DNA from: Chitinophagaceae bacterium
GTDB lineage: Bacteria; Bacteroidota; Bacteroidia; Chitinophagales; Chitinophagaceae
DNA: 6,647 nucleotides
Direction: 5' to 3'
NCBI GenBank assembly: GCA_947483345.1
Contig: CANKNL010000170.1
Location: 1 to 6,647 of the forward strand
The position numbers and the translations under genes were made by a program. The number at the start of each line of letters is the position of its first letter. Position 1 is the first letter of the stretch. Below the pieces are notes generated by a model, which searched no databases, was not told the DNA's origin, and saw nothing but the letters and a program-made list of their open reading frames with translations. Shown piece after piece: positions 1 to 6,334 of the stretch.

Positions 1-1
1 T

Positions 2-358
2 ATAGCCAGCGAAAAAATAAAAAAAACCGATACTGATCTGTCTATACAATTAACCAAAACAAAGGATATTTTAAAGCTAATGGGAGCGCTTAAAACAAAA
101 GATCAGATTGTTGTTGGCTTTGCACTGGAAACCAATAACGAAAAGGAAAATGCATTAAAAAAACTCTCCGCTAAAAATGCTGATTTAATGATATTGAATT
201 CATTACAGGATGCCGGTGCGGGTTTTGGGCACGATACTAACAAAATCACTATTTTTGATAAAACCGGTAAGGCTTTTCCATTTGATATGAAATCAAAAAA
301 AGAAGTGGCCATTGATATTGTTAATACGATCATTCAATTATTTTATGCGAAAAATTAA
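2..358 (+). CDS. coaBC: CoaBC C-terminal part (phosphopantothenate-cysteine ligase domain), 5' truncated
   Basis: This is the 3' end of the bifunctional CoaBC (Dfp) protein, which joins cysteine to 4'-phosphopantothenate and decarboxylates the product on the way to coenzyme A in the cytoplasm. The reading frame is open from base 2, so the gene begins outside the window and about 118 C-terminal residues are visible, all from the CoaB ligase domain. Recognisable family features are the lysine-rich KIKK stretch near the window start (region of the conserved catalytic lysine of CoaB), the segment ending in DILKLMG, then VGFALETNN, and the KNADLMILNS...GAGFGHDTNKITI block that closes the nucleotide-binding fold. 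An ATG at position 80 lies inside the domain and is not a start. The stop overlaps the next gene by 14 nt, so the two are probably translated from one mRNA. The N-terminal CoaC flavoprotein domain cannot be seen; its presence is assumed from the usual bacterial fusion. Confidence 0.92.
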   Translation: MASEKIKKTDTDLSIQLTKTKDILKLMGALKTKDQIVVGFALETNNEKENALKKLSAKNADLMILNSLQDAGAGFGHDTNKITIFDKTGKAFPFDMKSKKEVAIDIVNTIIQLFYAKN

Positions 359-1262
359 TCTATTACTTGTTATGGTACTGGCTTTTAAAATTTCTGTAGC
401 ACAGGAATTTAAAGCCAATATAACAGTTGTCAGTAACCAGGTGGGTAATAATGTAAATCAAAATGTGTTCCGTACACTACAAACAGCCTTAAATACATTC
501 ATCAATACCCGTAAATGGACTTCAGATAATTTTCAACTGGGTGAAAGGATTGCATGTAATTTTTTATTGAATCTGCAGCCTACTGGTGACCTCAATGTTT
601 ATAATGCGTCCTTAACCATACAAGCTGCCCGACCGGTTTTTAATACCTCCTACTTATCACCCATTATTAATTTTAAAGATGATAATATCATTTTTAAATA
701 TACCGAATTTCAGCAGCTGGAATTTAACGAAAACAGGGTCTCTGGTTCAGATGCTTTAGTTTCTAATTTAACTGCCATTATTGCCTATTATGCCAATATG
801 ATATTGGCTTTTGACTATGCCTCTTTTTCACCAAGAGGCGGAGATCCTTATTTTCAAAAAGCACAGAATATTGTAAATAATGCACCTGATGGCAGAGGTA
901 TTTCGGGCTGGAAGGCCTTTGATGGGGTACGCAACCGTTATTGGCTTGTTGAAAATATGCTGAACAGCCGCTATACCATTATGCATGATGTGTATTATAA
1001 TTATTACCGACTGGGCATGGATAAATTATACGAAGATGAGAATACAGCCCGGTTAGAACTGTTGAATGTTTTAAATCTGCTGAATAATTTTAATACTGAT
1101 AATCCCAATAAAATGATCAATCAGTTTTTCTTTCAGGGGAAATCAAATGAACTGATTAAAATATTTTCAAAAGCGCCGCAACAGGATAAAGCAAGAGCAT
1201 CGGAACTTTTACAAAGACTGGACATTACCAATGTGACCAAATACAAAGATGAATTGAAATGA
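345..1262 (+). CDS. DUF4835 family secreted protein (possible type IX secretion component PorD)
   Basis: This encodes a 305-residue exported protein of the Bacteroidota family DUF4835. The chosen start at 345 gives a clean signal peptide: MRK, a hydrophobic core around residues 5-14, and a likely cut near SVAQ at residues 17-20. An upstream in-frame ATG at 312 would put eleven extra residues before it, deep inside coaBC, and is less likely. The mature part has no membrane segment after the signal and contains the family's conserved middle: an AYYANMILAFDY stretch, the SPRGGDPYFQKAQ segment, then GWKAFDGVRNRYWLVENM. From memory, the family commonly sits next to coaBC in Bacteroidota, and some annotations name it PorD and link it to type IX secretion; I cannot verify that name here. 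The reading frame overlaps coaBC by 14 nt and the next gene by 4 nt (ATGA), which suggests translational coupling. It probably acts in the periplasm or at the outer membrane. Family call firm, function uncertain. Confidence 0.85.
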   Translation: MRKINLLLVMVLAFKISVAQEFKANITVVSNQVGNNVNQNVFRTLQTALNTFINTRKWTSDNFQLGERIACNFLLNLQPTGDLNVYNASLTIQAARPVFNTSYLSPIINFKDDNIIFKYTEFQQLEFNENRVSGSDALVSNLTAIIAYYANMILAFDYASFSPRGGDPYFQKAQNIVNNAPDGRGISGWKAFDGVRNRYWLVENMLNSRYTIMHDVYYNYYRLGMDKLYEDENTARLELLNVLNLLNNFNTDNPNKMINQFFFQGKSNELIKIFSKAPQQDKARASELLQRLDITNVTKYKDELK

Positions 1263-1630
1263 ACAGGAGATATATTTTTATTTTTGGGCTGGGGCTGTTA
1301 ATGTCCTGTGGAAACAATGATCAATTACCTGCTGTAATTTTGAAACCCGAAAAAATGCAGGCTGTTTTGTGGGATGTCATCAAAGCCAATGCATTTACAA
1401 CTGAATTTATTAAGAAAGATTCAGCAAAAGATGATGTTGAAGAAAATTTGAAATTACAAACGCAGATTTTTGCCATGCATAAAGTATCTAAAGCTGATTT
1501 TTACAATAGTTATGCTTATTACAAATCCCATACCCCATTGTTTTTAAAGATGCTTGATAGTATGGTTACGCAGGCTGAACGAAATAAAAATTTAAAAATA
1601 AGTCCTTTACAGGCCCAAAAAGATGAATAA
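1259..1630 (+). CDS. DUF4296 family small lipoprotein
   Basis: This encodes a 123-residue predicted lipoprotein. The N-terminus is MNRR followed by a hydrophobic stretch and a lipobox L-M-S-C with the acylated cysteine at residue 17, so signal peptidase II processing and membrane anchoring are expected. Residues just after the cysteine (GNNDQ) are weakly charged, giving no strong surface-export signal. The rest matches the DUF4296 pattern: an LKPEKMQAVLWDV-like segment soon after the anchor, a central charged helix, then the FYNSYAYYKSHTPLFLKMLDSM region typical of the family, and a basic lysine-rich tail. No enzyme motif is present and the function of the family is unknown to me. The start codon overlaps the stop of the DUF4835 gene in an ATGA, and the end overlaps scoA by 8 nt, so this gene is wedged within a co-translated run. 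Assignment to DUF4296 rests on pattern recognition, not on a profile search. Confidence 0.8.
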   Translation: MNRRYIFIFGLGLLMSCGNNDQLPAVILKPEKMQAVLWDVIKANAFTTEFIKKDSAKDDVEENLKLQTQIFAMHKVSKADFYNSYAYYKSHTPLFLKMLDSMVTQAERNKNLKISPLQAQKDE

Positions 1631-2321
1631 AGTGTACAATAATGCTACCGATGCGGTAGCTGGTATTACAGATGGAGCCGTTATCATGTTGGGCGGTTTT
1701 GGTTTGTGTGGTATTCCGGAGAACAGCATTGCCGCATTGGTAAAAAGCGGGACTAAAAACCTTACCTGTATTTCAAATAACGCCGGTGTTGATGATTTTG
1801 GTATTGGCCTGATGTTGCAACAAAAACAGGTTAAAAAAATGATCTCTTCTTATGTTGGTGAGAATGCAGAATTTGAACGTCAGCTTTTAAGCGGTGAACT
1901 GGAAGTGGAATTAATTCCACAGGGCACACTGGCTACAAGGTGTATGGCTGCTGGATATGGCATGCCTGCTATCTTCACGCCTGCAGGTGTAGGTACTGAA
2001 GTAGCTGAGGGTAAAGAAATAAGGATCTTCAATGAAAAGGAGTATTTGTTAGAATATGCTTTTGATGCAGACTTCGCCATAGTAAAAGCCTGGAAGGGTG
2101 ATACAGACGGTAACCTGGTCTTTAAAGATACCGCCCGTAATTTTAATCCCTTAATGGCTATGGCCGGAAAAATAACTATAGCAGAAGTGGAGGAACTTGT
2201 TGATGCAGGAGAACTGGACCCAAACCAAATTCATACACCGGGTATTTATGTACACCGTATTTTTGAGGGGAAAGATTATAAGAAGCGGATTGAGCAAAGA
2301 ACAGTAAGAAAAAGCGTTTAA
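1623..2321 (+). CDS. scoA: 3-oxoacid CoA-transferase subunit A (succinyl-CoA:acetoacetate type)
   Basis: This 232-residue protein is the alpha subunit of a class I CoA-transferase, which moves CoA between succinyl-CoA and acetoacetate (or related short 3-oxoacids) in the cytoplasm. The family signature is complete near the N-terminus: D17-G18, a hydrophobic run, then GGFGLCGIP at residues 24-32. Further family blocks are SNNAGVDDFGIGLM, the SSYVGENAEFERQ segment, the PQGTLATRCMAAGYGMPAIFTPAGVGT stretch, and the C-terminal HTPGIYVHRIFEG. Length is normal for a free-standing A subunit. The catalytic glutamate lies in the partner subunit encoded by scoB downstream. The ATG overlaps the end of the DUF4296 gene by 8 nt and no better start exists. 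Substrate preference (succinyl-CoA rather than acetyl-CoA donor, which would be AtoD) follows from overall resemblance to ScoA and is not proven by sequence alone. Confidence 0.92.
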   Translation: MNKVYNNATDAVAGITDGAVIMLGGFGLCGIPENSIAALVKSGTKNLTCISNNAGVDDFGIGLMLQQKQVKKMISSYVGENAEFERQLLSGELEVELIPQGTLATRCMAAGYGMPAIFTPAGVGTEVAEGKEIRIFNEKEYLLEYAFDADFAIVKAWKGDTDGNLVFKDTARNFNPLMAMAGKITIAEVEELVDAGELDPNQIHTPGIYVHRIFEGKDYKKRIEQRTVRKSV

Positions 2322-2347
2322 TGGTTTACAGGTTGATAAATGAGAGT

Positions 2348-2395
2348 CTTAAACCTTACCTATTTTAAACCCTTAAACCCTTAAACGATTTAAAC
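2348..2395 (+). repeat. Degenerate 8-bp tandem repeat (CTTAAACC-like) between scoA and scoB
   Basis: The 83-bp gap between scoA and scoB contains five copies of TTAAAC, starting at 2349, 2365, 2373, 2381 and 2390. The offsets are 16, 8, 8 and 9 bp, with a decayed TTACC unit filling the 16-bp step, so the region reads as an approximately 8-bp tandem array of CTTAAACC. Inverted partial copies (CGTTTAA at 2315-2321 overlapping the scoA stop, GGTTTA at 2323-2328) precede it and could pair with it. It ends about 10 bp before the scoB start. I see no terminator and no TAnnTTTG promoter in the gap. It may be replication-slippage sequence or a copy of a dispersed intergenic repeat; no function is assigned. 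Confidence 0.7.
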
Positions 2396-2404
2396 GTTTT
2401 AACT

Positions 2405-3064
2405 ATGGCATTAACCAAAGAACAAATAGCACAACGTATTGCAAGAGAACTTAAAGATGGTTACTATGTAAATCTGGGCATCGGCATACCAACACTGGTA
2501 GCCAATTATATCCCGGCAGGCGTTAACGTGGTGTTGCAAAGTGAAAATGGATTATTAGGTATGGGGCCTTTTCCTGTGGAAGGAGAAGAAGACGCAGACC
2601 TCATCAATGCAGGAAAACAAACCATCACTACGTTACCCGGCTCTGCTTTTTTTGATAGTGCCCTGAGCTTTGGAATGATACGTGCCGGTAAGGTAGACCT
2701 GACGGTACTGGGTGCCATGGAAGTGAGTGAGCAAGGTGATATTGCCAACTGGAAAATACCGGGCAAAATGGTGAAGGGTATGGGTGGCGCGATGGACCTG
2801 GTGGCCAGTGCCAAGAATATTATTGTGGCCATGATGCATACAAACCCTAAAGGCGAAAGTAAATTGTTACCTGCCTGTACTTTGCCGCTAACAGGAAAAA
2901 ATTGCATTAAAAAAGTAGTAACCGAACTGGCAGTGCTTGATATCACTCCTGATGGATTTAAATTATTAGAGAGGGCTCCCGGAGTTTCTGTGGAAGAGAT
3001 TATGGCTAAAACGGCAGGGAAGTTGATTACGGAGGGGGAGATACCGGAGATGCTGTTTGATTAA
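2405..3064 (+). CDS. scoB: 3-oxoacid CoA-transferase subunit B (catalytic glutamate subunit)
   Basis: This 219-residue protein is the beta subunit that pairs with ScoA to form the CoA-transferase. The N-terminal part has the family run NLGIGIPTL (residues 23-31) followed by QSENGLLGMGPFP, where E47 in SENG is the glutamate that forms the glutamyl-CoA thioester intermediate. Later family blocks are GAMEVSEQGDIANW, the MVKGMGGAMDLV stretch, then LPLTGKNCIKKVVTELAVLDI near the C-terminus. Length is normal. The start at 2405 begins with MALTKEQIAQRIARELKDG, as expected for the family. It lies 83 bp after scoA rather than overlapping it, unlike the tightly packed genes upstream. With ScoA it would activate acetoacetate to acetoacetyl-CoA at the expense of succinyl-CoA, in ketone-body or fatty- and amino-acid use. 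The gene is followed directly by a strong terminator. Confidence 0.94.
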   Translation: MALTKEQIAQRIARELKDGYYVNLGIGIPTLVANYIPAGVNVVLQSENGLLGMGPFPVEGEEDADLINAGKQTITTLPGSAFFDSALSFGMIRAGKVDLTVLGAMEVSEQGDIANWKIPGKMVKGMGGAMDLVASAKNIIVAMMHTNPKGESKLLPACTLPLTGKNCIKKVVTELAVLDITPDGFKLLERAPGVSVEEIMAKTAGKLITEGEIPEMLFD

Positions 3065-3074
3065 AAACCTGAAT

Positions 3075-3110
3075 AAAAAAAATCCCCGAAATTTTTCAGG
3101 GATTTTTTTT
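3075..3110. terminator. Bidirectional intrinsic terminator between scoB and pckA
   Basis: An inverted repeat pairs 3081-3091 with 3094-3104 (core AATCCC with GGGATT, then GAA with TTC) with one C-A mismatch; a tight four-base loop is likely. It is flanked by eight A (3075-3082) and eight T (3103-3110), so either strand shows a GC-containing stem followed by a U-tract. It lies 10 bp after the scoB stop and 17 bp from the pckA stop, as expected for a terminator serving two convergent genes. Confidence 0.88.
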
Positions 3111-3127
3111 ATAATCACGTTGATGAT

Positions 3128-4732
3128 TTAAAGTTTTGGTGCCGCTTCTAAAATTTCTGCATTGGCCCCACTTGCATATTTTTCAAAATTTTTGATGAAC
3201 TGGCCGGCAAGATTTTTTGCCATGGCATCATAGGCGTCTTTATCGGCCCAAGTATTGCGAGGGTTTAATATGTCTGTTGGTGTATTGGGGCATTCAGTTG
3301 GCATCATCATTCCAAATACGGGATGAGCTTCATAAGAAACATGATCCAGTTTGCCTTCCAGTGCAGCAGTAATCATTGCCCTTGTATAACTCAGTTTCAT
3401 TCGGCTTCCAACACCATATGCGCCACCACTCCAGCCCGTATTTATCATCCACACATTTACATTATGCTCGTTCATTTTTTTACCCAGCATTTCGGCATAC
3501 TGTGCCGGGTGTAATGGTAAAAAAGGCGCTCCAAAACAGGCGCTAAAAGTAGACTTTGGTTCGGTGATACCTGTTTCTGTTCCGGCTACTTTTGCTGTAT
3601 AACCGCTAATAAACTGGTACATGGCCTGCCCGGCGGTAAGTTTGCTGATGGGAGGTAAAACACCATAAGCATCGCAGGTTAAAAAGAATAGATTCTTTGG
3701 CGTTTTGCCTATAGATGGCTCCAGCGCATTACTGATAAAAGTTAAGGGATAACTTACTCTTGTATTTTCAGTAATTTTTTTACTGCCGAAATCTATTTTA
3801 TTGGTGCCTTCAATAAAAGTCACATTCTCAACCAATGCACCGGGCCTGATAGCATTGTAAATTTCAGGTTCTTTTTCTGCACTCAGGTCAATACATTTAG
3901 CATAACAACCGCCTTCAAAATTAAAAACACTGTCTCTTGTCCAGCCATGTTCATCATCACCAATTAGTTTTCTATTAGGGTCGGCACTCAGTGTGGTTTT
4001 ACCGGTGCCACTTAATCCAAAAAATACAGCTGTATCGCCGTCATCACCCATATTGGCACTGCAATGCATGCTTAAAACATCAGCACGGGTTGGTAATACA
4101 AAATTCAGCATGGTAAAAATGCCTTTCTTCATTTCACCGGTATAACCTGTTCCACCAATTAAAATGGTTTTGTGTGTAAAGCTGATGATGGCAAAATTTT
4201 CAGCACGGGTGCCATCAACTGCAGGATCGGCCTTAAAACTTGGGGCCTGTATAATATGCCATTGTGGTACAAAGTTTTCGAGATCTTTTTCTTCGGGACG
4301 AATAAACATATTGTAGCAAAATAAATTGCTCCATGGATCTTCATTAATCACCCTAAGCTTGAGCCTGTATGCTTCTTCGGCACAGGCATAACAATCACGT
4401 ACCCAAATTTCTTTATGACTCAGGTGTGCCAGCATTTTTTCTTTTAACTGAAAAAAGTATTTTTCCTCAATAGGAATATTAAAATCATTCCAGTGCACGG
4501 TGTTTTCTGTAAGGGCATCCTTAACCGTAAATTTGTCCTTTGGGCTACGGCCTGTGAATTTTCCGGTGTTAATTAAAAGTGCGCCTGTATCGTTTAAAAC
4601 ACCATCGCCACGGTTAACAGCTTGATGGGTTAATTGATCAGGACTAATTTGATAATTAATAGGTTCTGTGTGAATTAACCCCAGTTTTTTTAATGCTTCA
4701 AAAGGGACAGTAGTTGATGTTGACACTGGCAT
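3128..4732 (-). CDS. pckA: Phosphoenolpyruvate carboxykinase (ATP)
   Basis: PckA converts oxaloacetate and ATP to phosphoenolpyruvate, ADP and CO2, the entry step of gluconeogenesis, in the cytoplasm. From the ATG at 4732 the protein has 534 residues, the usual size of the ATP-type enzyme. Visible motifs in order: R62-SPKDKF for substrate binding; YTGEMKKG at 197-204 with the lysine pair at 202-203; SMHCSAN with H223; the P-loop GLSGTGKTTLS at 239-249 with K245; the kinase-2 aspartates in IGDDEHGW at 257-264; and NTRVSYP with R325. All expected catalytic residues appear intact. A TTG start at 4771 would add 13 residues with no family resemblance, and a candidate -7 element overlaps that TTG, so the ATG is preferred. 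The gene is monocistronic here, convergent with scoB across a shared terminator and divergent from pepP. The GTP-type enzyme is excluded by the motif set. Confidence 0.97.
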   Translation of the reverse strand: MPVSTSTTVPFEALKKLGLIHTEPINYQISPDQLTHQAVNRGDGVLNDTGALLINTGKFTGRSPKDKFTVKDALTENTVHWNDFNIPIEEKYFFQLKEKMLAHLSHKEIWVRDCYACAEEAYRLKLRVINEDPWSNLFCYNMFIRPEEKDLENFVPQWHIIQAPSFKADPAVDGTRAENFAIISFTHKTILIGGTGYTGEMKKGIFTMLNFVLPTRADVLSMHCSANMGDDGDTAVFFGLSGTGKTTLSADPNRKLIGDDEHGWTRDSVFNFEGGCYAKCIDLSAEKEPEIYNAIRPGALVENVTFIEGTNKIDFGSKKITENTRVSYPLTFISNALEPSIGKTPKNLFFLTCDAYGVLPPISKLTAGQAMYQFISGYTAKVAGTETGITEPKSTFSACFGAPFLPLHPAQYAEMLGKKMNEHNVNVWMINTGWSGGAYGVGSRMKLSYTRAMITAALEGKLDHVSYEAHPVFGMMMPTECPNTPTDILNPRNTWADKDAYDAMAKNLAGQFIKNFEKYASGANAEILEAAPKL

Positions 4733-4768
4733 AGCATGTAATAATTTAAGATGAGCAAATCGTTGCAG

Positions 4769-4776
4769 CAAAGTTA
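4769..4776 (-). promoter_or_regulatory. Candidate pckA -7 promoter element (TAnnTTTG type)
   Basis: Read on the minus strand this is TAACTTTG, a full match to the Bacteroidota primary-sigma -7 consensus TAnnTTTG. Transcription would begin around 4762, giving a leader of roughly 30 nt before the pckA ATG. The -33 region about 20 nt upstream has only a T-run near 4792-4796 rather than a TTTG, so the match is partial. It is the only full TAnnTTTG match I found on either strand of this intergenic region. Confidence 0.45.
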
Positions 4777-4821
4777 TGGGATTGTGGTTTTAAAAAGCTA
4801 GACTAACTAACGTATATTTAA

Positions 4822-4851
4822 AAATAGTAAGCTGAAAAAGGCTTATTATTT
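4822..4851. promoter_or_regulatory. Inverted repeat upstream of pckA (possible operator or RNA hairpin)
   Basis: AATAGTAAGC with one further 5' A (4822-4832) pairs with GCTTATTATT plus one further 3' T (4841-4851), an 11-bp stem with a single G-T wobble and an 8-base loop. If the pckA start site is near 4762, the repeat centre lies about 75 bp upstream, a position that would suit an activator or repressor site. On the minus strand the stem is followed by a short T-run, so a weak AT-rich terminator is an alternative reading. No regulator family is recognised from the sequence. Confidence 0.4.
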
Positions 4852-5035
4852 ATAAATCTTAAAATTTTGTCGGTTTTATTAATTAAGTTTAAATAATACT
4901 CAATTAAATTAAATAAAATTCAGCAGGATGACTCAGCGAGTATAATAGGCGGTGCCTTTTAATGTGAAAGAATTCAGGGTATTTCCCAAAAAAAAAGACC
5001 GCATTAAAATGTATATTGCACAGTAAATAAAAATT

Positions 5036-6325
5036 ATGAAATATCAACCACTTAATCCCGACATATTTATACAAAACCGTAAACGGTTTGTGGAAAAAAT
5101 GGAAAAAAATGCCATTTCTATTTTTAACAGTAATGATGAATTACCAACCAATGGCGACCAATTGCATCGCTTTAAACAAAACGCCGATTTGTACTGGTTA
5201 ACGGGAATTGAACAGGAAGACTCTATGCTGATTTTATTTCCCGATAATCCGGATGTAAAATATAGGGAGGTATTGGTTTTGGTTAGGCCAGACGAAATGA
5301 AAGAAAAATGGAATGGACACCTGTTTAGAGCCCATGAAGGCCAAGCTGTTTCCGGTATCAAAACTATTATCTGGTTAGACTCATTGGATGCCATGCTTCA
5401 ACCATGGATTCATTTTGCTGATACTATTTATTTAAACACCAATGAAAATGACCGCAAAGCAAATCTTGTTCCGGTTAGGGATTACCGTTATGCCGAGATG
5501 ATAAAACAACGTTTTCCGCTGCATCAGTATAAACGCAGTGCCAAAATAATGAAAGAACTCCGGGCTGTTAAAACCCCATTGGAAATTGAGGTCTTACAAA
5601 AAGCGATTGACATAACAGATATCACTTTTAGAAGGGTTATGCAACTCATAAAACCCGGCATCATGGAATACGAAATTGAAGCTGAAATTTACCATTCATT
5701 TTTATCACAAAGGGCAACAGGGCCAGGATACGGTTCTATTATCGCCAGCGGCGACAGGGCCAGGACATTGCATTACGTAGAAAACAACAGGGAATGTAAA
5801 GACGGCGAATTGATATTAATGGATTTTGGTGCAGATTATGGAGGTTACAATGCCGATCTTTCCCGTACCGTACCTGTAAATGGTAAGTTTGGACGCAGAC
5901 AAAAAACAGTTTATAATGCCTGTCTGCATTTGCATCATTATGCCGCCAGTATTTTGAAACCGGGTATCAGCATTGTTGATTATACAGAAAAAATAGGGGA
6001 TGAAGCAACTGTGGTTTTTCAAAAAATAGGATTACTGAGAAAATCAGATATTAAAAACGAAGACCCTGAAAACAGGGCTTACCGCAAATATCTATACCAT
6101 GGCATTTCTCATCATCTTGGAATAGATGTACATGATTTAGGTACAAGAACAGCTCCGGTAAAAGCCGGTATGGTATTTACCATTGAACCGGGTATCTATA
6201 TTGAAGAAGAGCAAATGGGTATCCGTATTGAAAATAATTTCTGGATAACAAGAAACGGCAATAAGGACTTGATGAAAAATATCCCTATTACGGTTGAAGA
6301 GATTGAAGCATACATGAAAAAATAA
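5036..6325 (+). CDS. pepP: Xaa-Pro aminopeptidase (M24B, aminopeptidase P)
   Basis: This 429-residue enzyme removes an N-terminal residue from peptides with proline in the second position, using a two-metal (usually manganese) site in the cytoplasm. The N-terminal AMP_N domain (about residues 5-140) includes the QNADLYWLTGIEQEDSMLIL block typical of aminopeptidase P. The C-terminal pita-bread domain (about 175-425) carries the complete ligand set: D263 in MDFGAD, D274 in NADLSRT, H359 in HGISHHLG, E384 in IEPG and E399 in RIEN. H246 in LHYVEN and H366 in DVHD match the additional active-site histidines of E. coli PepP. Length is normal for the family. No signal peptide is present, supporting a cytoplasmic location. 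The start at 5036 begins directly with the expected AMP_N sequence. pssA follows 9 bp later, so the two are likely co-transcribed, although no functional link is obvious. Confidence 0.95.
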   Translation: MKYQPLNPDIFIQNRKRFVEKMEKNAISIFNSNDELPTNGDQLHRFKQNADLYWLTGIEQEDSMLILFPDNPDVKYREVLVLVRPDEMKEKWNGHLFRAHEGQAVSGIKTIIWLDSLDAMLQPWIHFADTIYLNTNENDRKANLVPVRDYRYAEMIKQRFPLHQYKRSAKIMKELRAVKTPLEIEVLQKAIDITDITFRRVMQLIKPGIMEYEIEAEIYHSFLSQRATGPGYGSIIASGDRARTLHYVENNRECKDGELILMDFGADYGGYNADLSRTVPVNGKFGRRQKTVYNACLHLHHYAASILKPGISIVDYTEKIGDEATVVFQKIGLLRKSDIKNEDPENRAYRKYLYHGISHHLGIDVHDLGTRTAPVKAGMVFTIEPGIYIEEEQMGIRIENNFWITRNGNKDLMKNIPITVEEIEAYMKK

Positions 6326-6334
6326 TCTGAACTA

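Larger units (their letters stand above)
4733..5035. other. Divergent intergenic region between pckA and pepP
   Basis: This 303-bp gap has no credible open reading frame. The pckA-proximal part (to about 4920) is very AT-rich and holds the candidate pckA promoter and the 4822-4851 inverted repeat. From about 4921 to 5002 the composition becomes less AT-rich and several small self-complementary elements occur: ACTC-AGC-GAGT at 4931-4941, GGC-GGT-GCC at 4948-4956, and TTTTAATGTG (4957-4966) pairing with CGCATTAAAA (5000-5009) around a nine-A run at 4988-4996. A pepP promoter must lie here, but I find no full TAnnTTTG on the plus strand; TATATTGC at 5012-5019 and TATAAT at 4941-4946 are only weak candidates. 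The pepP ATG is preceded by an A-rich stretch without a Shine-Dalgarno sequence. Confidence 0.6.

Noticed and set aside
312..344. Upstream ATG at 312 for the DUF4835 gene
   Set aside because: It adds eleven residues before a complete signal peptide and lies deeper inside coaBC; the ATG at 345 gives a normal signal sequence.
2506..2946. 146-codon open frame antisense to scoB
   Set aside because: It mirrors the codon structure of scoB, has no recognisable domain, and scoB itself is unmistakable.
4733..4771. Extension of pckA to a TTG start at 4771 (547 residues)
   Set aside because: The 13 added residues have no family resemblance, the TTG overlaps a TAnnTTTG promoter match, and the ATG at 4732 gives the standard PckA length.
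4862..4869. AAAATTTTG-like stretch as a plus-strand -7 element
   Set aside because: The first conserved T is missing, there is no -33 TTG at the proper spacing, and it would leave a leader of about 160 nt.
4941..4946. TATAAT as a classical -10 box for pepP
   Set aside because: Bacteroidota use a TAnnTTTG -7 element, and no -35-like TTGACA lies at the right distance; in AT-rich DNA this hexamer is expected by chance.
5044..5394. 116-codon open frame antisense to pepP
   Set aside because: It is a shadow of the AMP_N coding region, with a cysteine- and serine-rich composition typical of antisense translation.
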